Shown piece by piece: positions 16,001-24,200 of a stretch of DNA of 64,000 nucleotides. Where the stretch lies: the NCBI RefSeq assembly GCF_008974245.1, contig NZ_BBZI01000006.1, positions 191,872 to 255,871 on the forward strand. The letters are read 5' to 3'. Made by a program: the position numbers and the translations under genes. This stretch comes from Streptomyces abyssomicinicus (GTDB lineage: Bacteria > Actinomycetota > Actinomycetes > Streptomycetales > Streptomycetaceae). Each line of letters starts with the position of its first letter. The first letter of the stretch is position 1. The notes beneath the pieces are model-generated. The model had not been told where the DNA came from and ran no database searches. It was given only the letters and a program-made list of their open reading frames with translations.

Positions 16001-16799
16001 ACGAGGCGTCCTTGGGCAGCGAGGCGGCGATGACCGCGCGCTGCATGGACGCGTACTCCTTGGCCGAGGAGAAGGCGGCCAGGGCACGGGTGTGCTGGAT
16101 CATCTCCGGGTTGCTGGTGGCCTCGGCCATGTCCGTGGACAGTTCGAGCAGCTGGGTGATGAGCCGGTGGTAGGACTCGACGGTCTGGGTCGAGTTGTCC
16201 TTGGCGTCGTAGGCGTTCTCGCGGAGCTTGTCGAGTCCGCGCAGCTCGACGATGAGGCCGACGAGGCTGTCGCGGACGCCCTGGAGGTCGCCCTCGCCGA
16301 GGTTGTCGTCGACGGTCTCGGTGTCCTTGAGGAACTGGTCCTTGGCCTTGTCCGTCTTCTCCCGCGGCGTCCTGACCTTGTAGTCGGAGTCCTTGGCGCC
16401 GTGGGCCAGCGGGCCGGCGGTGACGTCGCGCTCCTCCTGGAGCGCGTTGGCCAGCTCGGTGGCCTGCTTGGTCATCTCGGTGAGCAGCTGCATGTTCTCC
16501 AGCTGCTGCATGTCCTCGAGCGAGTCGCTGATCCGCAGCCCGCCCAGGGTGGTCGCGGCGACCACGGGCAGGGCCAGCAGCGACACCAGTCGGGTGGAGA
16601 TGCGCCAGTTGCGCAGGGCTATGCGGGCGCCCGGGCCCGTGGACCCGCTGCCGGCCGGCTTCAGCACGGGGGCCGCCGGCTCGGCGGCCTGCCCCTGGCC
16701 CGGGGGCTGGGCGTGCTGGGGCGAGGCACCGCGTGCGGTCCCGTTGTGTGGCTCCGGCTCCGCCGAAGCGCTGCCATCCCTCTTGAAACGTCCCTGCAC
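13083..16799 (-). CDS. cvnA: Conservon sensor-kinase-like protein CvnA (right conservon), long Pro/Gln/Gly tail
   Basis: A 1238-residue membrane sensor of the same layout as the left CvnA: membrane segments at about residues 66-84 and 378-402, HAMP, then HATPase with N-box ELLENATSF near 588. From about residue 705 to the end it is low-complexity, rich in Gln, Pro and Gly, including repeated GGPGGFG units. Only the last stretch, KRVPKANLVPGT..GGPQVSRAPD, is conserved with the left protein (KRVPKANLVEGT..GGPQVSRNPD). The GTG start follows AGAGGTTG, matching the left gene. It begins a four-gene operon ending at the cvnD stop at 11604. Confidence 0.92.
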   Translation of the reverse strand: MQGRFKRDGSASAEPEPHNGTARGASPQHAQPPGQGQAAEPAAPVLKPAGSGSTGPGARIALRNWRISTRLVSLLALPVVAATTLGGLRISDSLEDMQQLENMQLLTEMTKQATELANALQEERDVTAGPLAHGAKDSDYKVRTPREKTDKAKDQFLKDTETVDDNLGEGDLQGVRDSLVGLIVELRGLDKLRENAYDAKDNSTQTVESYHRLITQLLELSTDMAEATSNPEMIQHTRALAAFSSAKEYASMQRAVIAASLPKDASSFADISENDRLYGEAAREGEKSELDAFETIYGSGRQKMLEPLENNSVIEVADKYSNTVLSPNGSRNVGKQSYQDWVDDASTKIESMGSIEHTLLEEMEQKARELQDEAQREALISGVLILLVLGVSLVGAFVVARSMIRSLRRLQDTATKVAKDRLPELVKQLSESDPQDVDTTVESVGVHSRDEIGQVAAAFDDVHREAVRLAAEQALLRGNVNAMFTNLSRRSQGLIQRQLTLISELESREADPDQLSSLFKLDHLATRMRRNGENLLVLAGEEPGRRWTRPVPLVDVLRAAASEVEQYERIELATVPKTEIAGRVVNDLVHLLAELLENATSFSSPQTKVRVTGHALPDGRALIEIHDTGIGLSPEDLSAINERLAAPPTVDVSVSRRMGLFVVGRLSQRHGIRIQLRPSDSGGTTALVMLPVDVAQGDKKAPVGKGGQGGGGVAAAAAGAAAARRSTGAAIGAGQSARPALPGRDSGSGGFGGQGAFGQGGPGGFGNQGGPGGFGQGGPGNQGGPGGAPAGGPGQGRAGAGAGFGGPAAQAPAGQAPQGGFPSGPAPQQGRGSVPAQRSASTPHSAQQGMGQGPGTGQGMAQGPGAGRPNPPQGGQPGQRQPQLPPPGAQRPELPGGPAQRPDTPRGHDDFGQTAQMPRVEDHGAGSTAQFPRPDFDAPAPQQQPPAAGRQHPQQGGRPQAPQPPQAPQYGGAGGQYPQQGYGNPQDPSSTGQFPVPGQYQAQDPTSTGQFAQPQTGQQPQYGGYAAQQQPAQGDLPPVNGRADGGTPLFDSLETNWFRGQQQAGQQQGQPGQQAPQGGQPQQHRQQPQAGRPGPQQQAPGQARRPQQPQQAPQGRPQQAGQQQPTQQRPGAGAAPQRPSAAPWRSSPNDELSRQAERARKPSAGGVTTSGLPKRVPKANLVPGTAQQNQHTGGPQVSRAPDAVRGRLTNLRRGIAQGRQATSGQTGSFPNPTHQQER

Positions 16800-17417
16800 T
16801 AGCGTCGCAACCTCTGGACCAGGCGTCCCCCCGGAGAGGAAGGGACGGTGTCGGCGTGTGAGGGGCGCGTTCGGGCTGCGCCCCCGTTGTCGGTCGTCAA
16901 GTGACCTTCGTGGTCGTGGTGGACCGGCGTTTCTTCCCCCTCCTGTCCACCGCCCGGGACGGTTCTCGCACCGGAGCGTCGACTGGATCCCACGACGGTC
17001 CGTGGAATTCCAGCACAGTGGCCGATCCTCAACAAGGCCCGTAGGGCAGCCCGTGACCCAGATGACACCGCGTGAGTGAGCTGTCACCGCATGTCGAGGC
17101 TCATCCCTGACAAACCGGACGTTCACCCAGGATCCGGCAGTCCCCGCCCGGTGTCCCAGTCGCCATGATCAGGAGCGGAATGACGACTTTCACTTACTTA
17201 TGTCCGCTATCGAACAGAGTCCGCTTTCACCCGTTACGCCCCGAATGGCGAGCTGGAGAGTGAGGAAAATCACTGAGGATTCACCGACCCTTCACGGCTT
17301 GGGCGGGGAATCGCACGTTTAGTCTGACGTTTTAGCCTGACCCTTTACAGGAACCGTCGGCGTGCCGTCGACGGCAGCTCCCCAGCAGCATCCGCCACCA
17401 GAGGGGTCCGATCGACA
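16800..17417. other. Divergent intergenic region upstream of the right cvnA and the TANPRRT peptide gene
   Basis: A 618-bp region without a convincing gene. It contains TGGAATTCCAGCAC at 17003-17016, a palindromic TGGAATTCCA core shared with the left cvnA upstream region. A relatively AT-rich segment at 17180-17220 could contain promoter elements. An imperfect 12/13-bp direct repeat, ACGTTTAGTCTG and ACGTTTTAGCCTG, lies at 17315-17339, about 80 bp before the small gene on the plus strand. Confidence 0.55.
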
Positions 17418-17600
17418 GTGAAGACGAACATGAGCTCTCGCATCACCGCCAACCCGCGCCGCACCACCCTGGCGCACCTGGAAGACGCCGCGCACCTGCT
17501 CGGCGAGGAGCGGGAGCACTCCGTCGAACTGCCGGCGCAGACCGCCAACCCCCGGCGCACGGTGCTCAACGAGATCCCGGTCCGCGCCGTCGCGGAGTGA
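17418..17600 (+). CDS. Small protein with duplicated TANPRRT motif
   Basis: A 60-residue protein of unknown function. ITANPRRTTL (residues 9-18) and QTANPRRTVL (41-50) repeat the heptad TANPRRT exactly, 32 residues apart. The two are separated by an acidic helical segment with HLEDAAHLLGEEREHS. The GTG start follows AGAGGGG by about 10 bases; an ATG four codons later is farther away. There is no signal peptide, Cys or membrane segment. It is divergent from the cvnA operon and 119 bp upstream of the hydrolase-gltX pair. I do not recognise the family. The duplicated motif suggests two binding sites for one partner, or two processed segments. Confidence 0.72.
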   Translation: MKTNMSSRITANPRRTTLAHLEDAAHLLGEEREHSVELPAQTANPRRTVLNEIPVRAVAE

Positions 17601-17719
17601 GCCGGGGCCCCTCCGCCCGGCCGGGCCGTCCGGGCGGCGCGCCACCCGGGCCTCCTCCGCCGCGTTAGCCTGGAGCGTCAGACTCCGGCCGGCAGCTCAG
17701 TGAGGGGCATCAGAATCCC

Positions 17720-18496
17720 GTGCGCATCGCCAGATTCTCCATCGACGGGAACGTCGCCTTCGGCGCGGTCGAGGGCGACAAGCAGGACGAACTCGTCCTC
17801 GACATCATCAAGGGCATCCCGTTCGCGGAGTTCGAGCTCTCCGGCACCAAGGTCCCGCTGAGCAAGGTCCGGCTGCTGCCGCCCGTGCTGCCCAGCAAGG
17901 TCGTCGCCTTCGGCCGCAACTACGCGGACCACGCGGCGGAGATGGGCTCCCGGGCGGCCGAGGACCCGTTCGCCTTCTTCAAGCCGTCGACCTCGGTGAT
18001 CGGCTCCGGCGACGTCATCCAGTACCCCTCCTTCACCGAGGAGCTCCACCACGAGGCGGAGCTGGCCGTGGTGATCGGGCGGATGTGCCGCGAGGTGCCG
18101 CGGGAGCGCGTCAAGGACGTGATCCTCGGCTACACCTGCGCCAACGACGTCACCGCCCGCGACGTGCAGCGCCGTGAGCAGCAGTGGGCGCGCGCCAAGG
18201 GCTTCGACTCCTCCTGCCCGCTCGGCCCCTGGATCGAGACCGACGTCGACCCCGCCGACCTCACGGTCCAGTGCACGGTCAACGGTCAGCAGCGTCAGCT
18301 GGGCAGCACCGCGCAGATGGTGAACCCGGTCGAGGACCTGATCGTCAACATCTCGGCGGCGATGACGCTGCTCCCCGGCGACGTGATCCTCACCGGGACC
18401 CCGGCGGGCGTCGGCCCGCTCCAGGACGGCGACGAGGTCGCCGTCACCATCGAAGGCATCGGCACTCTCACCAACAAGGTTGTCAAGCGTGGCTAG
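17720..18496 (+). CDS. Fumarylacetoacetate hydrolase-family protein
   Basis: A 258-residue FAH-superfamily enzyme. Such enzymes cleave or decarboxylate beta-keto or acylpyruvate substrates with a divalent metal. The metal-site signature is present: ELHHEAELAVVIG, followed by GYTCANDVTARDVQRRE and the C-terminal LTGTPAGVGPL. The FGRNYADHAAEMG segment marks the start of the FAH fold. The GTG start has GTGAGGGG some 13 bases upstream, which is a little far. It overlaps gltX by 8 bp, so the two are cotranscribed. The link to a tRNA synthetase is positional; the substrate is not deducible. Confidence 0.88.
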   Translation: MRIARFSIDGNVAFGAVEGDKQDELVLDIIKGIPFAEFELSGTKVPLSKVRLLPPVLPSKVVAFGRNYADHAAEMGSRAAEDPFAFFKPSTSVIGSGDVIQYPSFTEELHHEAELAVVIGRMCREVPRERVKDVILGYTCANDVTARDVQRREQQWARAKGFDSSCPLGPWIETDVDPADLTVQCTVNGQQRQLGSTAQMVNPVEDLIVNISAAMTLLPGDVILTGTPAGVGPLQDGDEVAVTIEGIGTLTNKVVKRG

Positions 18497-19964
18497 CGCA
18501 CCCGTCCGTGTTCGTTTCTGCCCCTCCCCCACCGGTAACCCCCACGTGGGCCTGGTGCGCACCGCCCTGTTCAACTGGGCGTACGCCCGGCGCCACCAGG
18601 GCACCCTGGTCTTCCGCATCGAGGACACCGACGCGGCCCGCGACTCGGAGGAGTCGTACCAGCAGCTCCTGGACGCGATGCGCTGGCTGGGCTTCGACTG
18701 GGACGAGGGCCCCGAGGTCGGCGGCCCGCACGCGCCGTACCGGCAGTCCGAGCGGATGGACATCTACCGCGACGTCGCGCAGAAGCTGCTGGACGGCGGT
18801 CACGCCTACCACTGCTACTGCTCCACCGAGGAGCTCGACGAGCGCCGCGAGGCCGCCCGCGCGGCCGGCCGCCCGTCCGGCTACGACGGCCACTGCCGCG
18901 AGCTGACCGCCGAGCAGGTCGCGGCCTACGAGGCCGAGGGCCGCAGGCCGATCGTGCGCTTCCGGATGCCGGACACCCCGATCACCTTCGACGACCTGGT
19001 CCGCGGCGAGCTGACCTTCACCCCGGAGAACGTTCCGGACTACGGCATCGTCCGGGCCAACGGCGCCCCGCTGTACACCCTGGTGAACCCGGTCGACGAC
19101 GCGCTGATGGAGATCACCCACGTCCTGCGCGGCGAGGACCTGCTCTCCTCCACCCCGCGGCAGATCGCGCTCTACGGCGCGCTGATCGAGCTGGGCGTCG
19201 CCAAGGCCGTCCCCGCCTTCGGCCACCTGCCGTACGTGATGGGCGAGGGCAACAAGAAGCTCTCCAAGCGCGACCCGCAGGCCTCGCTGAACCTCTACCG
19301 GGAGCAGGGCTTCCTGCCCGAGGGCCTGCTCAACTACCTCTCGCTGCTGGGCTGGTCCCTCTCCGCCGACCGTGACGTCTTCTCCATCGAGGAGATGGTC
19401 GCCGCGTTCGACCTGAAGGACGTCAACCCGAACCCGGCGCGCTTCGACCTGAAGAAGTGCGAGGCGATCAACGGCGACCACATCCGGATGCTCGACCCGA
19501 AGGAGTTCGCGGCCCGGTGCGAGCCGTGGCTGCGGGCGCCGTTCGCGCCGTGGGCGCCGGAGGACTTCGACGAGGCCAAGTGGGCGGCGATCGCGCCGCA
19601 CGCGCAGACCCGTCTGCGGATGCTCGCCGAGATCACCGCGAACGTCGACTTCCTCTTCCTGCCGGAGCCGGTCTTCGACGAGGCGTCCTGGAGCAAGGCG
19701 ATGAAGGAGGGCTCGGACGCGCTGCTGCGCACGGCGCGCGAGAAGCTGGAGGCCGCCGACTGGTCCTCCGCGGAGTCCCTGAAGGAGGCCGTCCTGGCCG
19801 CCGGCGAGGCCCACGGGCTCAAGCTCGGCAAGGCCCAGGCCCCGGTCCGGGTCGCCGTCACCGGCCGCACTGTGGGCCTGCCGCTCTTCGAGTCGCTCGA
19901 GGTCCTGGGCAAGGAGAAGACGCTGGCCCGCGTCGACGCCGCGCTGGCGAGGCTGGCGGCGTAG
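18489..19964 (+). CDS. gltX: Glutamyl-tRNA synthetase
   Basis: A 491-residue class I aminoacyl-tRNA synthetase that charges tRNA-Glu. The HIGH-type motif is PSPTGNPHVG near residues 11-20, and RIEDTD follows. The KMSKS-type motif is KKLSKRD near residues 257-263. GTG within the end of the FAH gene gives the expected N-terminus (VASAPVRVRFCPSPTG). Organisms with GatCAB often use a non-discriminating GluRS that also charges tRNA-Gln, and gatCAB is present in this window, so this enzyme may be of that kind. Confidence 0.97.
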   Translation: MASAPVRVRFCPSPTGNPHVGLVRTALFNWAYARRHQGTLVFRIEDTDAARDSEESYQQLLDAMRWLGFDWDEGPEVGGPHAPYRQSERMDIYRDVAQKLLDGGHAYHCYCSTEELDERREAARAAGRPSGYDGHCRELTAEQVAAYEAEGRRPIVRFRMPDTPITFDDLVRGELTFTPENVPDYGIVRANGAPLYTLVNPVDDALMEITHVLRGEDLLSSTPRQIALYGALIELGVAKAVPAFGHLPYVMGEGNKKLSKRDPQASLNLYREQGFLPEGLLNYLSLLGWSLSADRDVFSIEEMVAAFDLKDVNPNPARFDLKKCEAINGDHIRMLDPKEFAARCEPWLRAPFAPWAPEDFDEAKWAAIAPHAQTRLRMLAEITANVDFLFLPEPVFDEASWSKAMKEGSDALLRTAREKLEAADWSSAESLKEAVLAAGEAHGLKLGKAQAPVRVAVTGRTVGLPLFESLEVLGKEKTLARVDAALARLAA

Positions 19965-19987
19965 CGTCCGGCCCGGCGTGGGCGCAG

Positions 19988-20027
19988 GAGCGGGGTGGTG
20001 TCCGGTGGCCCGGGTACCACCCCGCTC
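19988..20027 (+). terminator. Hairpin after gltX
   Basis: GAGCGGGGTGGT and ACCACCCCGCTC form a perfect 12-bp stem around a 16-base loop, 23 bases after the gltX stop. Confidence 0.7.
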
Positions 20028-20205
20028 CCGTGTCCGCTCCCGTGTCCGCCTTCCTCGACCGGTTGGCCCGCGGCGAGGGGCGTACCCGCTCCCGCCGCTC
20101 TTTCCGGGGCACCTTCGCCACGGCGGTGTGGCCGGTTCGAGATCGAGAGGTGACCGTTCCGCCGTGCGGACGCCCGACCCTGGACAGTGATGCGAGGGGG
20201 GCTCG

Positions 20206-20685
20206 ATGAGACGTGGCCGGCTGGTCGCCGCGGTGTGCACGGTGCTGGCTCTGGGCGCGACGAACGGCTGCTCTCCCCCTTTGTTGCCGCTGGTGGCGGT
20301 GCTCGAGCTGCCGACCGGGGGGCCCGCGGCGGTCCTCCGGCCGTGCGAGCGTGACCAGGACCACTCCATGACCGTGGAGCTGCGCGACCAGGGCTGGGAC
20401 GGCTGGCAGGCCCGCACGCGGAAGGCCGGGAGCGCGGTGTTCCGGCTTTTCTCGCCGCCCGACTCCTGGCAGGTCACCCGCACCGGCGAGCAGCGGCTGG
20501 TCCCCGGGGGTTCGTACGACCTCGAGTTCGCCGTGGAGTCCAGCGGCGGCTTCGTCGACCACCGCGGATTCCTCTACTCCTTCAGCACCGCCGACCTCGC
20601 CTCGCTCCGCCCCGGTGAGGTCCTGACCGGCCAGGGAACGATGACGCGGGAGGAGTTCCTGGAGCAGGCGCTCGATCACTGCTGA
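20206..20685 (+). CDS. Putative lipoprotein of unknown function
   Basis: A 159-residue secreted protein. The N-terminus is basic (MRRGR) with a hydrophobic stretch and a lipobox-like end at GATNGC, so Cys22 is a likely lipidation site, although the lipobox is not canonical. The mature part has WQVTRTGEQRLVPGGSYDLEF, which looks like a beta-rich domain, and a C-terminal Cys. GAGGGGG precedes the ATG. I do not recognise a family. It stands alone between gltX and a serine hydrolase on the same strand. Confidence 0.78.
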   Translation: MRRGRLVAAVCTVLALGATNGCSPPLLPLVAVLELPTGGPAAVLRPCERDQDHSMTVELRDQGWDGWQARTRKAGSAVFRLFSPPDSWQVTRTGEQRLVPGGSYDLEFAVESSGGFVDHRGFLYSFSTADLASLRPGEVLTGQGTMTREEFLEQALDHC

Positions 20686-20823
20686 CCATGGAACGGGTCG
20701 CAGGTGTGTGCGTGTGCACTGAATCTTGTTCCGCGCGTTCCCTGGTGGGGCGGGGCCCTTCTAGGGTGCTGGTCAGGCGGTGCGGACGGTCGGGTCCGGC
20801 CGGGAGGGACAGGGGGCGCGGCG

Positions 20824-21960
20824 GTGGCCGGACTCAACGGGTATGTGGACGAGCGCTTCGCGGCGGTGCGGGAGGCCGCGGAGGCGAACCTGGCGGTCGG
20901 CGCGGAGACCGGGCTGTCGGTGTACCTGGACATCGACGGGGAGCGGGTGATCGACCTGTGGGGCGGGCACGCCGACGCGGCGCGGACCCGGCCCTGGGAG
21001 CGGGACACGGTCGTCAACGTGTGGTCCACGACCAAGACGGTGGCCTCGCTCGCCGCGTTGATGCTGGTGGACCGCGGGGAGCTGGACGTCGACGCCCCGG
21101 TGGCCAAGTACTGGCCGGAGTTCGCCACCGACGGCAAGGAGGGGGTGCTGGTCCGGCACGTGCTGAGCCACACCTCCGGGGTGTCCGGCTGGGCCGCGCC
21201 GTTCGACGTGGCGGACCTCTTCGACTGGGAGCGCTCGACGGCCCACCTGGCCGCGCAGGCCCCGTGGTGGACGCCGGGCGAGGGGTCCGGGTACCACCTG
21301 CTCAACTTCGGGCATCTGGTCGGCGAGGTGGTGCGGCGGGTCAGCGGGAAGCCGTTGAAGCGGTTCGTGGACGAGGAGATCTCGGGCCCGCTGGGCGCGG
21401 ACTTCCGGATCGGCGCGCGGGAGGCGGACTGGGGGCGCTGCGCGGAGATCGTCCCTCCGCCGCCGATGCAGATCGACCCGGGCGCCGTCGACCCGCGGAG
21501 CGTGCTGGCGAAGACGCTGATGGGGGCGCCGCTGCGGGCGGAGATCGCGAACACTCCCCAGTGGCGGCTCGCCGACATCGGCGGGGCCAACGGCCACGGC
21601 AACGCGGCCTCGATCGCGCGGATCCTCTCCGTGGTCTCGCGCGGGGGCGAGGTGGACGGGGTGCGGCTGCTGTCGCCCGAGACCATCGAGCTGATCTTCC
21701 GCGAGCAGGCTCACGGAGTCGACCAGGTGCTGGCGATCCCCCTGCGGTGGGGCATCGGGTACGCGCTGCCGGAGCCGGCGGGAGTGCCGTTCATCCCCGA
21801 GGGGCGGATCTGCTTCTGGGGCGGCTGGGGCGGTTCGCAGATCGTGATGGACCTGGAGCGGCGGATGACCTTCTGCTACGTGATGAACGAGATGAAGGCG
21901 GGGCTGGTGGGGTCCGAGACGGGGGCGCAGTACCTGAACGCGGTGTACGCGGCGGTGTGA
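20824..21960 (+). CDS. Beta-lactamase-like serine hydrolase (EstB type)
   Basis: A 378-residue member of the class C beta-lactamase/DD-peptidase fold. The nucleophile motif SxxK is STTK within VWSTTKTVASLAALML. The Tyr motif is YHL in GSGYHLLNFGHLVGEVV. The C-terminal WGGWGGSQIVMD probably takes the place of the KTG box. Proteins with this pattern and no signal peptide are usually cytoplasmic esterases rather than antibiotic-resistance enzymes. The GTG start gives VAGLNGYVDERFAAV, the normal start for the family. It is not clearly in an operon. Confidence 0.87.
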   Translation: MAGLNGYVDERFAAVREAAEANLAVGAETGLSVYLDIDGERVIDLWGGHADAARTRPWERDTVVNVWSTTKTVASLAALMLVDRGELDVDAPVAKYWPEFATDGKEGVLVRHVLSHTSGVSGWAAPFDVADLFDWERSTAHLAAQAPWWTPGEGSGYHLLNFGHLVGEVVRRVSGKPLKRFVDEEISGPLGADFRIGAREADWGRCAEIVPPPPMQIDPGAVDPRSVLAKTLMGAPLRAEIANTPQWRLADIGGANGHGNAASIARILSVVSRGGEVDGVRLLSPETIELIFREQAHGVDQVLAIPLRWGIGYALPEPAGVPFIPEGRICFWGGWGGSQIVMDLERRMTFCYVMNEMKAGLVGSETGAQYLNAVYAAV

Positions 21961-22210
21961 CCCACCCGGCCGGCCGCTCCTCGGCGCCCCGGGGGCGACC
22001 GGCCCCGGCGGGAGCGGCACGGCCGGGACCGGCAGCCACGCACGGCGCGCAACGCGGCGGTCCCGGCGGGGACCCGCCCCACGGAACACGGCCGTCCCGG
22101 CAGGCACGGAGCGCCTGGCGCCCCGGAGCGGGGGTGACTGAGCCGGTACGCCGGACCGGGGGTGGCCGTACCGGGGACGCCGGAGCGAGGATGCCGGGCC
22201 GGGCCGCGCC

Positions 22211-22412
22211 AGAGCAGAGGCAGCGCAGCCGGAGACGCCTGGCCAGGCGCGCCGCAGCGCCGGTGACCGGGCCAGAGACACCGGAGCCAAGACACCGGGC
22301 CGGGCCACGCCACAGCAGAGGCAGCGCAGCCGGAGACGCCTGGCCAAGCGCGCCGCAGCGCCGGTGACCGGGCCAGAGACACCGGAGCCAAGACACCGGG
22401 CCAGGCCACGCC
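22211..22412. repeat. 101-bp tandem repeat in a degenerate repeat field
   Basis: Two near-identical 101-bp units lie at 22211-22311 and 22312-22412, starting AGAGCAGAGG or ACAGCAGAGG, and a third copy starts at 22413 and soon diverges. Fragments of a related unit (GGAGCGAGGATGCCGGGCC) recur at 22179-22199, 22476-22497 and 22539-22562. The whole gene-free stretch 21961-22627 is made of such GC-rich repeats. The open frames across it translate as low-complexity Arg/Pro/Ala and look spurious. Confidence 0.9.
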
Positions 22413-22627
22413 AGAGCAAGCGCGGGGGTGACGGAGCCGGGACGCCGGGGCGGGGGTGGCCGAGCCTGGGACGCCGGAGCGAGGATGCCGGGCCGGGCGC
22501 GCCACGGCGGAGGCAGAGACGCCGGAGCGGCGGTGGCCGGGCCGGAGCGAGGATGCCGGGCCAGGTGCGCCGCAGCCGAGGTGGCGGAGCCGGGGACGCC
22601 CGGGTCGGGCGCGCCGGGCCGGGTGGG

Positions 22628-24037
22628 TCAGAAGCCGCCGCCGAAGTCGCCGCCTCCGCCGAAGTCACCGCCGCCGCCGAACCCGCCTCCGAAGTCACCG
22701 GAGTTGAAGTCGCCGCCGCTGAAGTCGCCGCCTTCGTGGCCGCCGGCGTACCCGTCCCCCCAGCCCGCCCCGTACGCGGGGCCGGCCATCATGCCGCCGA
22801 GCATGGTGCCCATCAGCAGCCCCGGCAGCAGCGCTCCGCCGAAGTAGCCGCCGGCCCACGGGCCGTAGGCGGGGCCCGCGTCCCAGTAGGGGCGGCGGTT
22901 GCCGTACCCGGTGTCGACCTCACGGATCATCGGCTCCAGCCCGTCCGCGAGCCGCGCCTGGTCGGCGGCGCAGACCGGCACCTCGCGGGCCGTGCCGCCG
23001 GGCGGCGTCCACCGGGCGTCGGCCACCGAGGGCCCGTGCCGGGGGTCGAAGAAGCAGGGGGCGCGCCGCTCCGGCAGCGGCCGGCCCTCCCGCCGCGCGG
23101 CCAGCACGGAGAGTGCGAACCGGCCGTCCTCCAGCGTCTCGGTGACGCCCTTGACGTCGTCCGGCCGCTTGGCGGCCGCCATCTTCCGCTTGGCGTCCTC
23201 GTAGCTGTCCAGGGCCCGCGCGTAGTCCGCGCGCATCGCGTCGTCGGCTCCGGGCTCGGCCGGGTGGAAGTCCAGCCGGTCCAGTTCCTCGCCGTACGCG
23301 GTGATGTCCTCGTCGACGACGACCCTCAGCCGCTCCAGCGACTCCTTCTGCGCGGCCTCGGTCCGGCGGCGGCCCCGGCGGGACACCACCAGCGCGCTGC
23401 CGCCGACCGCCGCGGCGAGCGCGCCGACGGTCACCAGGGCGCCCACGCCGTTGGCCTCGCCTGCCGTCCGGCCGGCGGGCGCCGAGCCGCTCATGGTGGC
23501 GACGGCCCGGTCGGTGAAGTCGTTCAGCTGCTGCGCGGCCGGCTCTCCGTCCACGCTGCGGGCCAGGTTGCTCACGGCCTGGCGGGACATCACCGACGAG
23601 TCCGCCCGGGCGTCGAAGCGGTCGCCCAGGCGTATGCCGTAGACACCGGTGACGCCGGTCGCGGCGCGCAGGTCTCCGAAGATGTTGTCGGTCGGGTAGT
23701 CGGCCGGCAGGACGATCAGGAAGATCGGACGGCCGGACTCCTCGATCTGGTCGGTGAGCGCGTTCGCGTCGGCCCGCGAGAGCTGGTCGGACGCCTCGGG
23801 GTCGACGTAGACGGGGTTCTCCCGCAGCCGTTCGGCTATGTCGGATATCGGGGCGGCGGCCGGTGCGACGCTGAACTCCGCCGCGGCCACTGTCCCGGTG
23901 GGCGCGGCGGAGGCGAGGGGCACGCCGGTCACCAGGGTGGCCGACGTAGTGAGCAGCGTCGCCGCCACGAGGGAGGCCGGTCGCCCGAGGCGCCGGCGGG
24001 TCGGGGTGCCCTTCATACGTTCGAAGGTACGCCTCAT
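22628..24037 (-). CDS. Secreted/membrane TPM-like protein with glycine-rich tail
   Basis: A 469-residue membrane protein. A signal peptide (basic start, then SLVAATLLTTSATLVTGV and an ASA cleavage site) leads into a TPM-like extracytoplasmic domain with LRENPVYVDPEA and IFLIVLPADY. A single membrane segment follows (GALVTVGALAAAVGGSALVV, about 197-216), then a charged coiled segment. The C-terminal 60 residues are Gly, Asp and Phe repeats (GGDFGGG). The start is uncertain because neither this ATG nor the one seven codons later has a good ribosome site. The partner and role are unknown. Confidence 0.82.
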   Translation of the reverse strand: MRRTFERMKGTPTRRRLGRPASLVAATLLTTSATLVTGVPLASAAPTGTVAAAEFSVAPAAAPISDIAERLRENPVYVDPEASDQLSRADANALTDQIEESGRPIFLIVLPADYPTDNIFGDLRAATGVTGVYGIRLGDRFDARADSSVMSRQAVSNLARSVDGEPAAQQLNDFTDRAVATMSGSAPAGRTAGEANGVGALVTVGALAAAVGGSALVVSRRGRRRTEAAQKESLERLRVVVDEDITAYGEELDRLDFHPAEPGADDAMRADYARALDSYEDAKRKMAAAKRPDDVKGVTETLEDGRFALSVLAARREGRPLPERRAPCFFDPRHGPSVADARWTPPGGTAREVPVCAADQARLADGLEPMIREVDTGYGNRRPYWDAGPAYGPWAGGYFGGALLPGLLMGTMLGGMMAGPAYGAGWGDGYAGGHEGGDFSGGDFNSGDFGGGFGGGGDFGGGGDFGGGF

Positions 24038-24200
24038 GGCCCGAAAGGGTGAAATAGGTCACCCGAGGCCATAATGGGCACCCTCCCCGCGTGCACCGCG
24101 GGCCTCGGTCGCCGACGCGAGGGCCCGACGCGGGACCGGAGGGACCGACGGCGGGGTGCCGGACGGAGCGGCGGCCGGGTGCCGGACGAAGCGGCGGCGG

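Noticed and set aside
12774..16802. A 1342-codon plus-strand frame across the right conservon
   Set aside because: Antisense shadow of cvnA; no domains, and its composition follows the complementary codon positions.
20824..21960. Antibiotic-resistance beta-lactamase
   Set aside because: No signal peptide and no clear KTG box; the pattern fits cytoplasmic EstB-type esterases better.
21791..22505. Repetitive Arg/Pro/Leu frames on the minus strand over the 101-bp repeats
   Set aside because: They arise from GC-rich tandem repeats and overlap the end of the serine hydrolase; no domain is visible.
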